64,000 nucleotides of DNA from JACVRU01 sp040902725 (GTDB taxonomy: Bacteria > Actinomycetota > Thermoleophilia > Gaiellales > Gaiellaceae), in contig JBBDWU010000044.1 of NCBI GenBank assembly GCA_040902725.1, positions 8,993 through 72,992 of the forward strand, in the 5' to 3' direction. The notes under the pieces were generated by a model, which was given only the letters and a program-made list of their open reading frames with translations, made no database searches and had not been told where the DNA came from. The position numbers and the translations under genes are program-made. The first letter of the stretch is position 1; every line of letters starts with the position of its first letter. Below, one piece after another: positions 54,857 to 62,591 of the stretch.

Positions 54857-55558
54857 ATGATGACGAAGGTCCTGATCATCGAGGACGACGACGTCATCGC
54901 CCGCGGGATGCAGCGCCACCTCGCGGATGCCGGCTTCGACGCCTATGCGGTGCCGAGCGGCGAGAGCGGGCTGGCGCGGCTTCGCTACGAGCGGCCTGAC
55001 GTCTGCGTGCTCGACCTGATGCTGCCCGGCACGGACGGCTGGCGCCTGATCGAGACGGCGCGGAGCGAGGGGATCGGCACGCCGATCATCGTCGTCAGCG
55101 CGCGCGGCACCGAGCACGACCGCGTCCACGCGCTGGAACTGGGCGCCGACGACTACCTGGTGAAGCCGTTCTCGATGAAGGAGCTCGTGGCCCGCGTGCG
55201 GTCGGCTGCGCGGCGGGGCGTCCGCGCGGCGGAGCCCGAGCGCGGCCAGGCGATCGAGCTCGAGGAGCTCCGGATCGATCCCGCCAACGTCCAGGCCTAT
55301 GTCGACGGGGAGAGCGCCGAGCTGACGCCGACCGAGTTCCGGCTCCTGTACGCCCTCGCCGCTGAGCGCGGCCGGGTGCTCACGCGCGACGAGCTGCTGC
55401 AGAAGGTCTGGGGCCGGCGGGCTACCCACCGCGACCGCACGGTGGACGTCTTCGTGCGCAAGCTGCGGGAGAAGATCGACCGCCGCGCGTCGCGGCACGC
55501 CTTCATCCACACGCGCTACGGCGTCGGCTACAAGCTCGAGCCGCTCCCAAAGGGCTAG
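54857..55558 (+). CDS. phoB: PhoB/PhoP/RegX3-like response regulator
   Basis: This 233-residue regulator has a receiver domain (Asp10, Asp11, phospho-acceptor Asp53 in VLDLMLPGTDGWRL, Lys103 in LVKPFS) and a winged-helix OmpR-type DNA-binding domain (LTPTEFRLLYALAAERGRVL and THRDRTVDVFVRKLREKID). Start is ATG at 54857 or the next codon 54860; a TTG at 54851 is less likely. CATGAT at 54846-54851 could be a -10 with a nearly leaderless start. Its partner is the divergent kinase. Confidence 0.9.
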   Translation: MMTKVLIIEDDDVIARGMQRHLADAGFDAYAVPSGESGLARLRYERPDVCVLDLMLPGTDGWRLIETARSEGIGTPIIVVSARGTEHDRVHALELGADDYLVKPFSMKELVARVRSAARRGVRAAEPERGQAIELEELRIDPANVQAYVDGESAELTPTEFRLLYALAAERGRVLTRDELLQKVWGRRATHRDRTVDVFVRKLREKIDRRASRHAFIHTRYGVGYKLEPLPKG

Positions 55559-56394
55559 TAGTCGTAGAAGCCCCGGCCGCTCTTGCGGCCGAGCCGGCCG
55601 GCCTCGACGTGCTCGCGGAGCAGCGGGCAAGGCGCGTACTTCGGGTCGCCGAGCCCCTCGTGGAGCACGTCCATGATCGCGACGCACGTGTCGAGCCCGA
55701 TCAGGTCGGCGAGCGCGAGCGGCCCGATCGGGTGGGCGAAGCCGAGCTTGGCGATCGTGTCGATCGCCTCCGGCTCGGCCACGCCCTCCATCAGCGCGTA
55801 GGCGGCCTCGTTGATGAAGGGCATCAGGATCCGGTTGGAGACGAAGCCCGGCGAGTCGCTCGCCTCCGCGGGCGTCTTGCCCAGCTCCTCCGCGAAGGCG
55901 ACGATCGCGGCCGCCGTCTCGTCGGACGTCTCCCGGCCGCGGATCACCTCGACGAGCGCCATGACCGGCACGGGGTTGAAGAAGTGCATGCCGACGACGC
56001 GGTCGGGCCGCCTGGTGGCGGCGGCGAGCGCGGAGATGGGAATGGAAGACGTGTTCGAGGCGAGGATCGCGCCGGCCGGGAAGAGCTCGTCCGCGTGGCG
56101 GAAGACGTCCTCCTTGACGGCCGCGTCCTCGACGACCGCCTCGATCAGCAGGTCGGCGGGGACGAGCTCGTCGGCCGCCGCGACGCGCGCGAGCACGCCG
56201 GCCGGCTCGGGGCCGCCCTTCTCGGCCAGCTTCGCAAGGCTCTTCTCCATCGCTGCGTAGGCCCGTTCGACCGCTCCCGGGACGGCGTCGTACAGGGAAA
56301 CCCGCCGCCCGGAGGCAGCGATGACCTGCGCGATGCCGCCGCCCATCTGGCCGGCGCCCACCACGAGCACATGGGGGAATATCACTTCAGGCAT
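55555..56394 (-). CDS. 3-hydroxyacyl-CoA (3-hydroxybutyryl-CoA) dehydrogenase
   Basis: This 279-residue NAD enzyme has the nucleotide-binding start VLVVGAGQMGGGIAQVIAAS and the catalytic block SNTSSIPISALAAAT with GMHFFNPVPVMALVEVI. The C-terminal part contains AKLGFAHPIGPLALADLIGL. It oxidises 3-hydroxyacyl-CoA. The start is ATG at 56394, giving the normal family length. It may work with the thiolase at 57417, although an XRE/nucleotidyltransferase pair lies between them on the other strand. Confidence 0.93.
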   Translation of the reverse strand: MPEVIFPHVLVVGAGQMGGGIAQVIAASGRRVSLYDAVPGAVERAYAAMEKSLAKLAEKGGPEPAGVLARVAAADELVPADLLIEAVVEDAAVKEDVFRHADELFPAGAILASNTSSIPISALAAATRRPDRVVGMHFFNPVPVMALVEVIRGRETSDETAAAIVAFAEELGKTPAEASDSPGFVSNRILMPFINEAAYALMEGVAEPEAIDTIAKLGFAHPIGPLALADLIGLDTCVAIMDVLHEGLGDPKYAPCPLLREHVEAGRLGRKSGRGFYDY

Positions 56395-56400
56395 CTTCGC

Positions 56401-56406
56401 TATACT
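56401..56406 (+). promoter_or_regulatory. -10 element TATACT, leaderless start of the XRE gene
   Basis: TATACT (56401-56406) is followed by six bases and then the GTG of the XRE gene (56413), so transcription probably starts at the start codon. On the minus strand the overlapping TATAGC lies four bases before the hydroxyacyl-CoA dehydrogenase ATG, so the two promoters may share this sequence. No good -35 was found. Confidence 0.5.
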
Positions 56407-56412
56407 CCATCT

Positions 56413-56748
56413 GTGATCAGTGGCGACATCATCCGCGAGGCTCGGCTTCGGGCGCGCCTGACCCAGCGAGAGCTTGCCACGCGCGCGCGCACGTCGCAGC
56501 CTGCGGTCGCGCGCTGGGAGAGCGGCGCGGTCGTCCCGAGCTTCGAGCGGCTGCGCGAGCTGATCCGCGCGTGCGGCCTCGAGCTGACGATCGGCCTCGC
56601 GACCTACGACGACTCGTACGACGAGTGGATCCTCGGCGCGCTGAAGAAGAGCCCGGCCGAGCGCCTCGAGGCGGCGGCGCGGGCGGCGGAGGCGTGGAGT
56701 GGGTGGCGGGACCGTCTGGAGGCCGCGCGTGAACGCGCCTCCGTTTGA
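56413..56748 (+). CDS. XRE-family helix-turn-helix protein (probable antitoxin)
   Basis: This 111-residue protein has an HTH of the XRE type (GDIIREARLRARLTQRELAT, then TSQPAVARWESGAVVPSF). The start chosen is GTG at 56413, right after a TATACT -10, which gives a leaderless message. The rest (about residues 60-111) is a helical part. It overlaps by 20 bp with a nucleotidyltransferase-like gene downstream, a pair often seen as a toxin-antitoxin unit. Confidence 0.8.
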   Translation: MISGDIIREARLRARLTQRELATRARTSQPAVARWESGAVVPSFERLRELIRACGLELTIGLATYDDSYDEWILGALKKSPAERLEAAARAAEAWSGWRDRLEAARERASV

Positions 56749-57256
56749 CCCGCTCCCGTTGCTCGCTGTCCTCGAACGGCACGGGGTGGACTTCGTCGTG
56801 ATCGGCGCGGCCGCCGCGATCGCCCAGGGCTCCCCCCTCCCCACCTACGATCTGGATGTCACGCCGGCGCGCGACCAGGCGAACATCGAGCGGCTGGTCG
56901 AGGCGTTGCGGGAGCTCGAGGCCAAGCTCCGCACGCCGACGGAGCCGGTCGCGTTCCCGCTCGACGCGAAGATGCTCGCCGGCGGCGACGCGTGGACGCT
57001 CGCAACGAGCTCCGGGTCACTCGATCTCGTGTTCGTCCCCGCGGGCACCACCGGCTACGACGACCTGCGCCGCGACGCGCTTGCCGTCGACATCGGTGCG
57101 GCCGAGCCGGTGCTCGTCGCCTCCCTCCGCGACGTGATCCGGATGAAGGAGGCCTCGAACCGGGAGAAGGACCGCGCGCAGCTGCCAGCCCTCCGCCGCA
57201 CGCTGGAGATCATTCGCGACCGCGAGCGCGGCGGAACGATGAACGCCGGAGGCTAG
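56729..57256 (+). CDS. Nucleotidyltransferase-like protein (probable toxin)
   Basis: This is a 175-residue protein with a nucleotidyltransferase-like core: FVVIGAAAAIAQGSPLPTYD-type, with the DLD pair in TYDLDVTPARDQANIERLVE. The Gly of the usual GG-x-A is Gly-Ala here. The C-terminal helix SNREKDRAQLPALRRTLEII has the R-x-K-D pattern also seen in AbiEii-type proteins. The GTG start lies inside the XRE gene. Function as a toxin is inferred from the pair. Confidence 0.72.
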   Translation: MNAPPFDPLPLLAVLERHGVDFVVIGAAAAIAQGSPLPTYDLDVTPARDQANIERLVEALRELEAKLRTPTEPVAFPLDAKMLAGGDAWTLATSSGSLDLVFVPAGTTGYDDLRRDALAVDIGAAEPVLVASLRDVIRMKEASNREKDRAQLPALRRTLEIIRDRERGGTMNAGG

Positions 57257-57278
57257 AGCCGGCGAAGCCGCTCTAGCC
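57251..57278. terminator. Hairpin 1 of the 57.25-57.43 kb cluster
   Basis: GGCTAGAGC (57251-57259) pairs with GCTCTAGCC (57270-57278), enclosing an inner GGC-GAA-GCC. The stem includes the stop codon of the nucleotidyltransferase gene. No T-run follows. It may end transcription on the plus strand. Confidence 0.5.
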
Positions 57279-57293
57279 GCAGGCGGAACGCAC

Positions 57294-57324
57294 GCGGGCG
57301 GGGAGGCGAAGCCCCACCGCCCGC
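57294..57324. terminator. Hairpin 2 of the cluster
   Basis: The arms starting GCGGGCGG (57294) and ending CCGCCCGC (57324) fold round a GAA loop, with a few mismatches in the inner part. It is very GC rich and lies in the 160 bp between two convergent genes. Confidence 0.5.
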
Positions 57325-57358
57325 GCCACGCTTACCTCCGGGCCGGCGCCAGAACGTT

Positions 57359-57394
57359 CTGCGACCGGCAAGACCGCGCTCTTGCCAGTCGCAG
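57359..57394. terminator. Hairpin 3 of the cluster
   Basis: CTGCGAC-C-GGCAAGA (57359-57373) pairs with TCTTGCC-A-GTCGCAG (57380-57394): two 7-bp stems with one mismatch and the loop CCGCGC. Confidence 0.55.
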
Positions 57395-57403
57395 GTAACC
57401 CCG

Positions 57404-57431
57404 TTGATCGAAGTCGTCAGACTTCGATCAA
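57404..57431. terminator. Hairpin 4 of the cluster, 12-bp perfect stem
   Basis: TTGATCGAAGTC (57404-57415) pairs perfectly with GACTTCGATCAA (57420-57431) around the loop GTCA. It contains the thiolase stop codon. The A-run after it is on the wrong side to give a U-tract after the stem on either strand, so it is not a classic intrinsic terminator. It could be an RNA-end protecting or Rho-dependent stop structure. Confidence 0.55.
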
Positions 57432-58568
57432 AATAGCGTCGCCCTGGCCGCCACCGGAGCAGATCGCGGCGAGCCCGAGTCCGCCGCCGTTGCGGCGCAG
57501 CTCGTGGATCATCGTCCCGAGGATGCGGCCGCCGCTGGCGCCGATCGGGTGGCCCAGGGCGACCGCCCCGCCGTTCACGTTCACGCGCTCCGGGTCGGCG
57601 CCGAGCATCTTCACCGAGTTGAGGGCCACCGACGAGAACGCCTCGTTGATCTCGACGCGCTCGACGTCCCCGATCGTCTTCCCGGCCCGCTCCAGCGCCA
57701 TCGCGCCCGCCAGCGCGGGCGTGCGGGCCAGGTAGGCGAAGTCGTCGGCGGCGTATCCCTGCGAGACGATCGTCGCCAGGACGGGCAACCCGCGCTCGCG
57801 CGCGTAGGCCTCGCTCGTCACGATCACGCAGCTGGCGCCGTCGTTGACGCCGGGCGCATTACCCGCGGTGGTCGTCCCCTCCGGGTCGAAGACCGGCTTG
57901 AGCGCGGCGAGCTGCTCGTAGGACGTGTCGCGCCGCGGGCTCTCGTCGACGGCGAAGTCGCCGACGGGGGCGAGCTCGTCCGCGAACAGACCCTCGTCGA
58001 TCGCGCGCACCGCGCGCTCGTGCGAGCGCAGGGCCCAGCGATCCTGGTCCTCGCGGGCAATGCCGAGCTCGCGGGAGACGTGGGAGGCCTGCTCGACCAT
58101 GTGGCGGTTGTCGAAGGTGGACGTCAGGCCGTCGTGGACCATCAGGTCGATGATCTTGTCGTCGCCCAGGCGGTAGCCGAAGCGCGCCTTCTTGAGCGCG
58201 TAGGGCGCGTTCGTCATCGACTCCATGCCGCCGGTGACGACGACGGAGACGTCGCCCGCTCGGATCATCGAGTCGGCGATCTCGACGGCCCGGATCGACG
58301 ACGCGCAGACCTTGTTGATCGTGTCGGCGGGCACCTCCTTCGGCAGGCCCGCGCCGACGGCGGCCTGCCGCGCGGGCGCCTGGCCCGCGCCAGCCTGGAG
58401 CACCTGGCCCATGATCACGTACTCGACCTCGTCGTTCCCCACGCCGGCGCGGTCGAGCGCGGAGCGGATAACGTGCGCGCCGAGCTGCGTCGCCTCATGG
58501 TCCTTCAGGGCGCCGCCGAGCCTGCCGAAGGGCGTGCGGACGGCGGCGACGACGACGGAGCGGCTCAC
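57417..58568 (-). CDS. Acetyl-CoA C-acetyltransferase (thiolase)
   Basis: This is a 383-residue thiolase. The nucleophile is Cys88 in INKVCASSIRAVEIADSMI. The other catalytic blocks are VEINEAFSSVALNSVK, ALGHPIGASGGRILGTM and the second Cys in ICSGGGQGDAILIEV. The enzyme cleaves or makes acetoacetyl-CoA or longer 3-ketoacyl-CoA. It is about 10 residues shorter than E. coli AtoB. It starts with ATG or GTG in the first codon at 58568 and is followed by strong hairpins. Confidence 0.94.
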   Translation of the reverse strand: MSRSVVVAAVRTPFGRLGGALKDHEATQLGAHVIRSALDRAGVGNDEVEYVIMGQVLQAGAGQAPARQAAVGAGLPKEVPADTINKVCASSIRAVEIADSMIRAGDVSVVVTGGMESMTNAPYALKKARFGYRLGDDKIIDLMVHDGLTSTFDNRHMVEQASHVSRELGIAREDQDRWALRSHERAVRAIDEGLFADELAPVGDFAVDESPRRDTSYEQLAALKPVFDPEGTTTAGNAPGVNDGASCVIVTSEAYARERGLPVLATIVSQGYAADDFAYLARTPALAGAMALERAGKTIGDVERVEINEAFSSVALNSVKMLGADPERVNVNGGAVALGHPIGASGGRILGTMIHELRRNGGGLGLAAICSGGGQGDAILIEV

Positions 58569-58577
58569 CCGCTCAGG

Positions 58578-59639
58578 CTAGCGCGTGAAGTCGGAGCCGG
58601 GCCCGAGCCGCCGCGCGAAGGCGGCGATCAGCGCGATGCAGGCCTCCACGTCGGCGAGGTCACAGATCTCGCCCGGCGTGTGCATGTGCCGCAGCGGGAT
58701 CGAGACCACGCCTGTGGGTACTCCGGCCCGGCTGCTGAAGACCGCGTCCGCGTCGGTGTGGGAGCGCCCGGTCGAGACCTCGACGCAGTAGGGAATCCCC
58801 TCGGTCTTGGCAGTCTCGGCGAGCGTCTCGTAGAGCTTCGGCGGCACGCCCGGGCCGCGCAGGATCGCCGCGCCGTCGCCGAGCTTCTGCTCGCCGTAGT
58901 CCTTCGGGTCGCCTCCCGGCACGTCGGAGGCCCACGTGACGTCGACCGCGATCGCGACCGCCGGCTCGAGCGCGAAGGCGGCCGTGCGCGCGCCCAGGAA
59001 GTCGCCCGCCTCCTCCTCGACGGTGGCGACCGCGACCACGTCGCCGGCGGCGCCCCCGGCCTCCGCAACCCGCCGCGCCGCCTCGAGCGCGATGTACGCC
59101 CCCAGCCGGTCGTCGAGCGCTCGGGAGCTGAGCCGGCCGTTCAGGAGCTCGACCGGCGTGGCGGCGAGCACGGCGGGATCGCCCGGGCGGACGACCTTCC
59201 AGGCGTCGGCGGCATCGCGGGCGCCGATGTCGAGATGGAGGTCTTCCATCTCCACGCGCTTCTTCTCGTCGTCGCCCCTCTTTCGCAGCGGCTCGCGCTT
59301 CGCGGCGACGACGCCGGCCACGCGGCCATCGCGCGTCAGGATCTCGACCCGCTGGCCGAGCAGCACCTGCGGGTTCCAGCCGCCGAGCCCGCGGACGGAG
59401 AGGTTGCCGAGGTCGTCGGCGTGCGTGATCGTCAGCCCGATCTCGTCGATGTGGCCGAAGATCGCGAGCGTCGGCCCCCCGCCCGTGCCGGGCACGCGCG
59501 CGATCGAGTTCCCGACCACGTCGCCGGTCACCTCGGCGAAACCGCCCGCCGCCTCGCGCCACACGGCCGCGGCAGCGGACTCCGACCCCGTTGGGCCCGG
59601 CGTCTCCAGCAGCGCGCGCAGCAAGTCGGGGATGGGCAT
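58578..59639 (-). CDS. M42-family metallo-aminopeptidase
   Basis: This is a 353-residue M42 enzyme (glutamyl aminopeptidase/FrvX-like). Metal and catalytic blocks are ALAIFGHIDEIGLTIT-like (LAIFGHIDEIGLTITHADD), SSRALDDRLGAYIALEAA, VAVATVEEEAGDFLGAR and STGRSHTDADAVF. M42 enzymes are cytosolic, di-metal, mostly large multimers that remove N-terminal residues from peptides. Start ATG at 59639 gives the normal length; an upstream open frame continues to 59771 but overlaps the trp leader on the other strand. Confidence 0.9.
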   Translation of the reverse strand: MPIPDLLRALLETPGPTGSESAAAAVWREAAGGFAEVTGDVVGNSIARVPGTGGGPTLAIFGHIDEIGLTITHADDLGNLSVRGLGGWNPQVLLGQRVEILTRDGRVAGVVAAKREPLRKRGDDEKKRVEMEDLHLDIGARDAADAWKVVRPGDPAVLAATPVELLNGRLSSRALDDRLGAYIALEAARRVAEAGGAAGDVVAVATVEEEAGDFLGARTAAFALEPAVAIAVDVTWASDVPGGDPKDYGEQKLGDGAAILRGPGVPPKLYETLAETAKTEGIPYCVEVSTGRSHTDADAVFSSRAGVPTGVVSIPLRHMHTPGEICDLADVEACIALIAAFARRLGPGSDFTR

Positions 59640-59655
59640 GGCCGCGCAGCCTAAC

Positions 59656-59683
59656 TTGACAGGTCGTGCCAGCGTCCTATCCT
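59656..59683 (+). promoter_or_regulatory. trp operon promoter
   Basis: TTGACA (59656-59661), a 16-bp spacer and TATCCT (59678-59683) form a near-consensus promoter. The leader peptide ATG is eight bases after the -10, so the message is nearly or fully leaderless, as known for actinobacterial attenuator peptides. Confidence 0.7.
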
Positions 59684-59691
59684 CTGAGGCA

Positions 59692-59754
59692 ATGAACCCC
59701 GTCTCCGGAATCTGGGCCTGGTGGCCGCACGAGCGGAGCGGGAGCCTGCGCTGA
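59692..59754 (+). CDS. trpL: trp leader peptide (20 aa) with Trp codons at 8, 10 and 11
   Basis: The 20-residue frame reads MNPVSGIWAWWPHERSGSLR. Three tryptophan codons lie at 59713, 59719 and 59722. Three Trp in four residues in so short a frame, just before an intrinsic terminator and trpE, is the classic sign of ribosome-mediated attenuation. GAGG lies three bases upstream of the ATG as a weak ribosome-binding site. Confidence 0.85.
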   Translation: MNPVSGIWAWWPHERSGSLR

Positions 59755-59784
59755 GCTAGGCCGCAATACACCCCGTTCCGCTAG

Positions 59785-59810
59785 AAGACCCCAGGAGGGT
59801 CTTTCTTTTT
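59785..59810 (+). terminator. trp attenuator (intrinsic terminator)
   Basis: AAGACCC (59785-59791) pairs with GGGTCTT (59797-59803) around the loop CAGGA, followed by a T-rich run TTTCTTTTT to 59810. This is the only classic intrinsic terminator seen in the window. The trpE ribosome-binding site AGGAGG (59793-59798) is in its loop and 3' arm, and the TTG start of trpE is formed by the last Ts of the run. An alternative 11-bp helix (59732-59742 with 59772-59782, one G-U) ends just before its stem. Confidence 0.85.
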
Positions 59811-61038
59811 GATCGTTCAAACCGTCATCGGCACCGACCTGATCACCCCGCTCGGGGCGTATCTCCGCGTCCGCGAGACAGGCCGCGCGAGCTTCCTGCT
59901 CGAGTCGGTGGAGAAGGGACGGCTCGGGCGCTACTCATTGCTCGGAGCCGGCTCGCGGCTCGTGCCGTTCGACGAGGCGGCGAAGGCGACGGAGCCCGTC
60001 GTCGGCTACCTCGGCTACGACCACGCCGCTACGCTCGAGCCGACCGTGCCGCTGCCCGACTCGGGACGCGGCCTGCCGGAGAGCCTGTTCGTGATCGCGG
60101 ACATCCTCGTCCGCTTCGACCACGGGCGCGGGATGGCGGAGGTGCTCTGCGGCGACCCCGACACGGTCACCGACCTCCTCTCCGGGCCGCTGCCCGCGCT
60201 TCCCGGCCCGGCCGGACCGGCCGGCGCGCTGCGGCGCTCGCCCTCCCGCCACGAGTACGAGCGCGCCGTCTCGCGCGCCCGCGCCCACATCGCCGAGGGC
60301 GACGCCTTCCAGATCGTCCTCTCCCAGCGCGCTGAGCGGCCCACCAGCGCCGGCGCGCTCGAGCTCTACCGGTCGCTGCGGCGCGTCAACCCGTCGCCGT
60401 ACATGTTCCTGCTGGAGCTCGGGGAGCTCGCGCTCGTCGGCTCCTCGCCGGAGACCCTCGTCAAGGCCGAGGGACGCCGGGCGAGCGCGAACCCGATCGC
60501 CGGCACGACGACGCCCGGCGAGGGCGACGCGGAGAGGCTGCTCTCCTCCGAGAAGGACCGGGCCGAGCACGTGATGCTCGTCGACCTCGCCCGCAACGAC
60601 CTCTCGCGCGTCTGCGTCCCCGGCTCGGTCCAGGTGGAGCGCTTCCTCGAGGCCGAGCGCTTCTCCCACGTCACGCATCTCGTCTCGGAGGTCGTCGGCG
60701 ACTTGCAGCCCGGCGTTTCCCACTTCGACCTGCTGCGCGCCGCCTTCCCGGCGGGGACGGTGTCCGGCGCCCCCAAGGTGCGAGCGATGCAGATCATCTC
60801 GGAGCTCGAGGGCTACCGGCGCGGGCCATACGCGGGCGCGGTGGGCTACGCGCTGCCGGGGGACGTGCTCGACACGTGCATCGCGATCCGGACGATCGTC
60901 CTTCACGAGGGGGTCGCACTGCTGCAGGCGGGCGCGGGGATCGTCGCTGACTCCGACCCGAAGGCCGAGCACGAGGAGTGCCTGCGCAAGCTCGCGGCGC
61001 TCGAGACCGCGATCCGGCTGGCGGAGGCTCGCGCCTAG
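59809..61038 (+). CDS. trpE: Anthranilate synthase component I
   Basis: This 409-residue enzyme makes anthranilate from chorismate. Chorismate-binding blocks are SRHEYERAVSRARAHIAEGD, PIAGTTTPGEGDAERLL, MLVDLARNDLSRVCVPGSV and AGTVSGAPKVRAMQIISELE. LLESVEKGRLGRYSLLG is the tryptophan-feedback site (LLES). The protein is shorter than usual (about 460-520), the gap being in the N-terminal half. The start is TTG at 59809, fed by AGGAGG ten bases upstream inside the attenuator. It works with TrpG. Confidence 0.93.
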   Translation: MIVQTVIGTDLITPLGAYLRVRETGRASFLLESVEKGRLGRYSLLGAGSRLVPFDEAAKATEPVVGYLGYDHAATLEPTVPLPDSGRGLPESLFVIADILVRFDHGRGMAEVLCGDPDTVTDLLSGPLPALPGPAGPAGALRRSPSRHEYERAVSRARAHIAEGDAFQIVLSQRAERPTSAGALELYRSLRRVNPSPYMFLLELGELALVGSSPETLVKAEGRRASANPIAGTTTPGEGDAERLLSSEKDRAEHVMLVDLARNDLSRVCVPGSVQVERFLEAERFSHVTHLVSEVVGDLQPGVSHFDLLRAAFPAGTVSGAPKVRAMQIISELEGYRRGPYAGAVGYALPGDVLDTCIAIRTIVLHEGVALLQAGAGIVADSDPKAEHEECLRKLAALETAIRLAEARA

Positions 61039-61593
61039 ATGCTCCTGCTGATCGACAACTACGACTCCTTCACCTACAACCTCGCGCACATGCTCGCGGA
61101 GCTCGGCGCCGACGTGGTCGTGCGGCGGAACGACGAGCTCGACGCGGACGAGGCCGAGGCGCTCGCCCCGTCGCACCTGGTCGTCTCCCCCGGACCCGGC
61201 CGGCCTGAGCACTCGGGGAACACACTCGCCATCCTGGAGCGGCTGGCTGGGCGGGTGCCGACGCTCGGCGTCTGCCTCGGCCACCAGGCGCTCGTCCAGC
61301 TCTACGGCGGCGAGATCGGCCGCGCGCGCGAGCTCGTCCACGGGAAGGCCTCGACGATCCGGCACGACGGCCGCGGCGTCTACCGCGGGCTCCCGGAGGA
61401 GCTCGAGGTCGGCCGCTACCACTCGCTCGCCGCGCACACCGTCCCCGACACGCTCGAGGTGACCGCGACCTCGCCCGACGGCGAGGTGATGGGCGTGCGG
61501 CACCGCGAGCTGCCGGTGGAAGGCGTCCAGTTCCACCCCGAGAGCGTGCTGACGCCGCTCGGCCCGGACCTGGCCCGGAACTTCCTCGGCTGA
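61039..61593 (+). CDS. trpG: Anthranilate synthase component II, glutamine amidotransferase
   Basis: This 184-residue class I glutamine amidotransferase has the start MLLLIDNYDSFTYNLAHML, the catalytic Cys79 in GVCLGHQAL, and the His-Glu pair in VQFHPESVL. The start directly follows the trpE stop. It gives ammonia to TrpE. A PabA role for folate as well cannot be ruled out, as it is common in this family. Confidence 0.95.
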   Translation: MLLLIDNYDSFTYNLAHMLAELGADVVVRRNDELDADEAEALAPSHLVVSPGPGRPEHSGNTLAILERLAGRVPTLGVCLGHQALVQLYGGEIGRARELVHGKASTIRHDGRGVYRGLPEELEVGRYHSLAAHTVPDTLEVTATSPDGEVMGVRHRELPVEGVQFHPESVLTPLGPDLARNFLG

Positions 61594-62591
61594 TGCAGGC
61601 GGCAATCGCAGAGCTACTCGACCGCCACGACCTCACGCGGGAGCGGGCGCGCGAGGTGATGGGGCAGATCATGGGTGGGGAGACGACGCCCGCCCAGATC
61701 GGCGGCTTCCTCGTCGCGCTGCGGGCGAAGGGCGAGACCGCGGACGAGATCGCGGGCTTCGCGGAGGCGATGCGGGAGCATGTCATCCCGGTGCACCCCA
61801 CGCGCACCGACCTCGTGGACACGGCCGGGACCGGCGGGGACGGCGCGCAGACGCTGAACATCTCCACCGCCGCCGCGCTGGTCGCCGCCGCGGCGGGGGC
61901 CGCCGTCGCGAAGCACGGCAACCGCGCGGTTTCCTCCGCCTGCGGCTCGGCGGACGTGCTCGAGGCGCTCGGCTTCGAGCTCGAGCAGCCGCCGGAGCGG
62001 ATCGCCCGCTCGATCGACGAGCTGGGCTTCGGCTTCATGTTCGCGCCCTCGCACCATCCCGCGATGCGGCATGCCGCGCCCGTGCGGCGGGAGCTCGCCA
62101 CGCGGACGGTCTTCAACGTGCTCGGGCCGCTGACGAACCCGGCCGGGGCCCGCGCGCAGGTCGTCGGCGTCTACGCGCCCGGGCTCGTCAGGACGCTCGC
62201 CGAGGTGCTGGCCCGGCTCGGCGCGCGGCGCGCGTTCGTCGTGCACGGGGCGGCCGGAATCGACGAGCTCTCCCCCGCCGGCCCGAACCTCGTCTGTGAG
62301 GTGGCCGACGGCCGGGTGACCGAGCGGACGCTCGACCCGCTCGACCTCGGCATCTCCCGCTGCGCGCCCGAGGACCTGCGCGGCGGTACGCCCGCGGAGA
62401 ACGCCGCCGCGATCCGCGAGGTCTTCGCCGGCGGAAACGGGGGCCGTCGCGACGCGATCCTGCTCAACGCCGCCGGGGCGATCGCGGCGGCCGGCCACGC
62501 CGAGGACCTGCGCGAGGGCATCGCGGTCGCACGCGAGGCGCTCGAGTCGGGCGCCGCCCTGGAGCGGCTCGACGCGCTCGTCGCCTTCTGA
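61593..62591 (+). CDS. trpD: Anthranilate phosphoribosyltransferase
   Basis: This 332-residue enzyme joins anthranilate with PRPP. Key blocks are VDTAGTGGDGAQTLNIST (PRPP loop), AVAKHGNRAVSSACGSADVL and MFAPSHHPAMRHAAPVRREL. It overlaps the trpG stop by one base (TGATG). Full length. Confidence 0.95.
   Translation: MQAAIAELLDRHDLTRERAREVMGQIMGGETTPAQIGGFLVALRAKGETADEIAGFAEAMREHVIPVHPTRTDLVDTAGTGGDGAQTLNISTAAALVAAAAGAAVAKHGNRAVSSACGSADVLEALGFELEQPPERIARSIDELGFGFMFAPSHHPAMRHAAPVRRELATRTVFNVLGPLTNPAGARAQVVGVYAPGLVRTLAEVLARLGARRAFVVHGAAGIDELSPAGPNLVCEVADGRVTERTLDPLDLGISRCAPEDLRGGTPAENAAAIREVFAGGNGGRRDAILLNAAGAIAAAGHAEDLREGIAVAREALESGAALERLDALVAF

Noticed and set aside
57404..57431. Classic intrinsic terminator for the thiolase gene
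   Set aside because: The A/T run is on the 5' side of the stem as seen by the thiolase transcript, so there is no U-tract after the hairpin.
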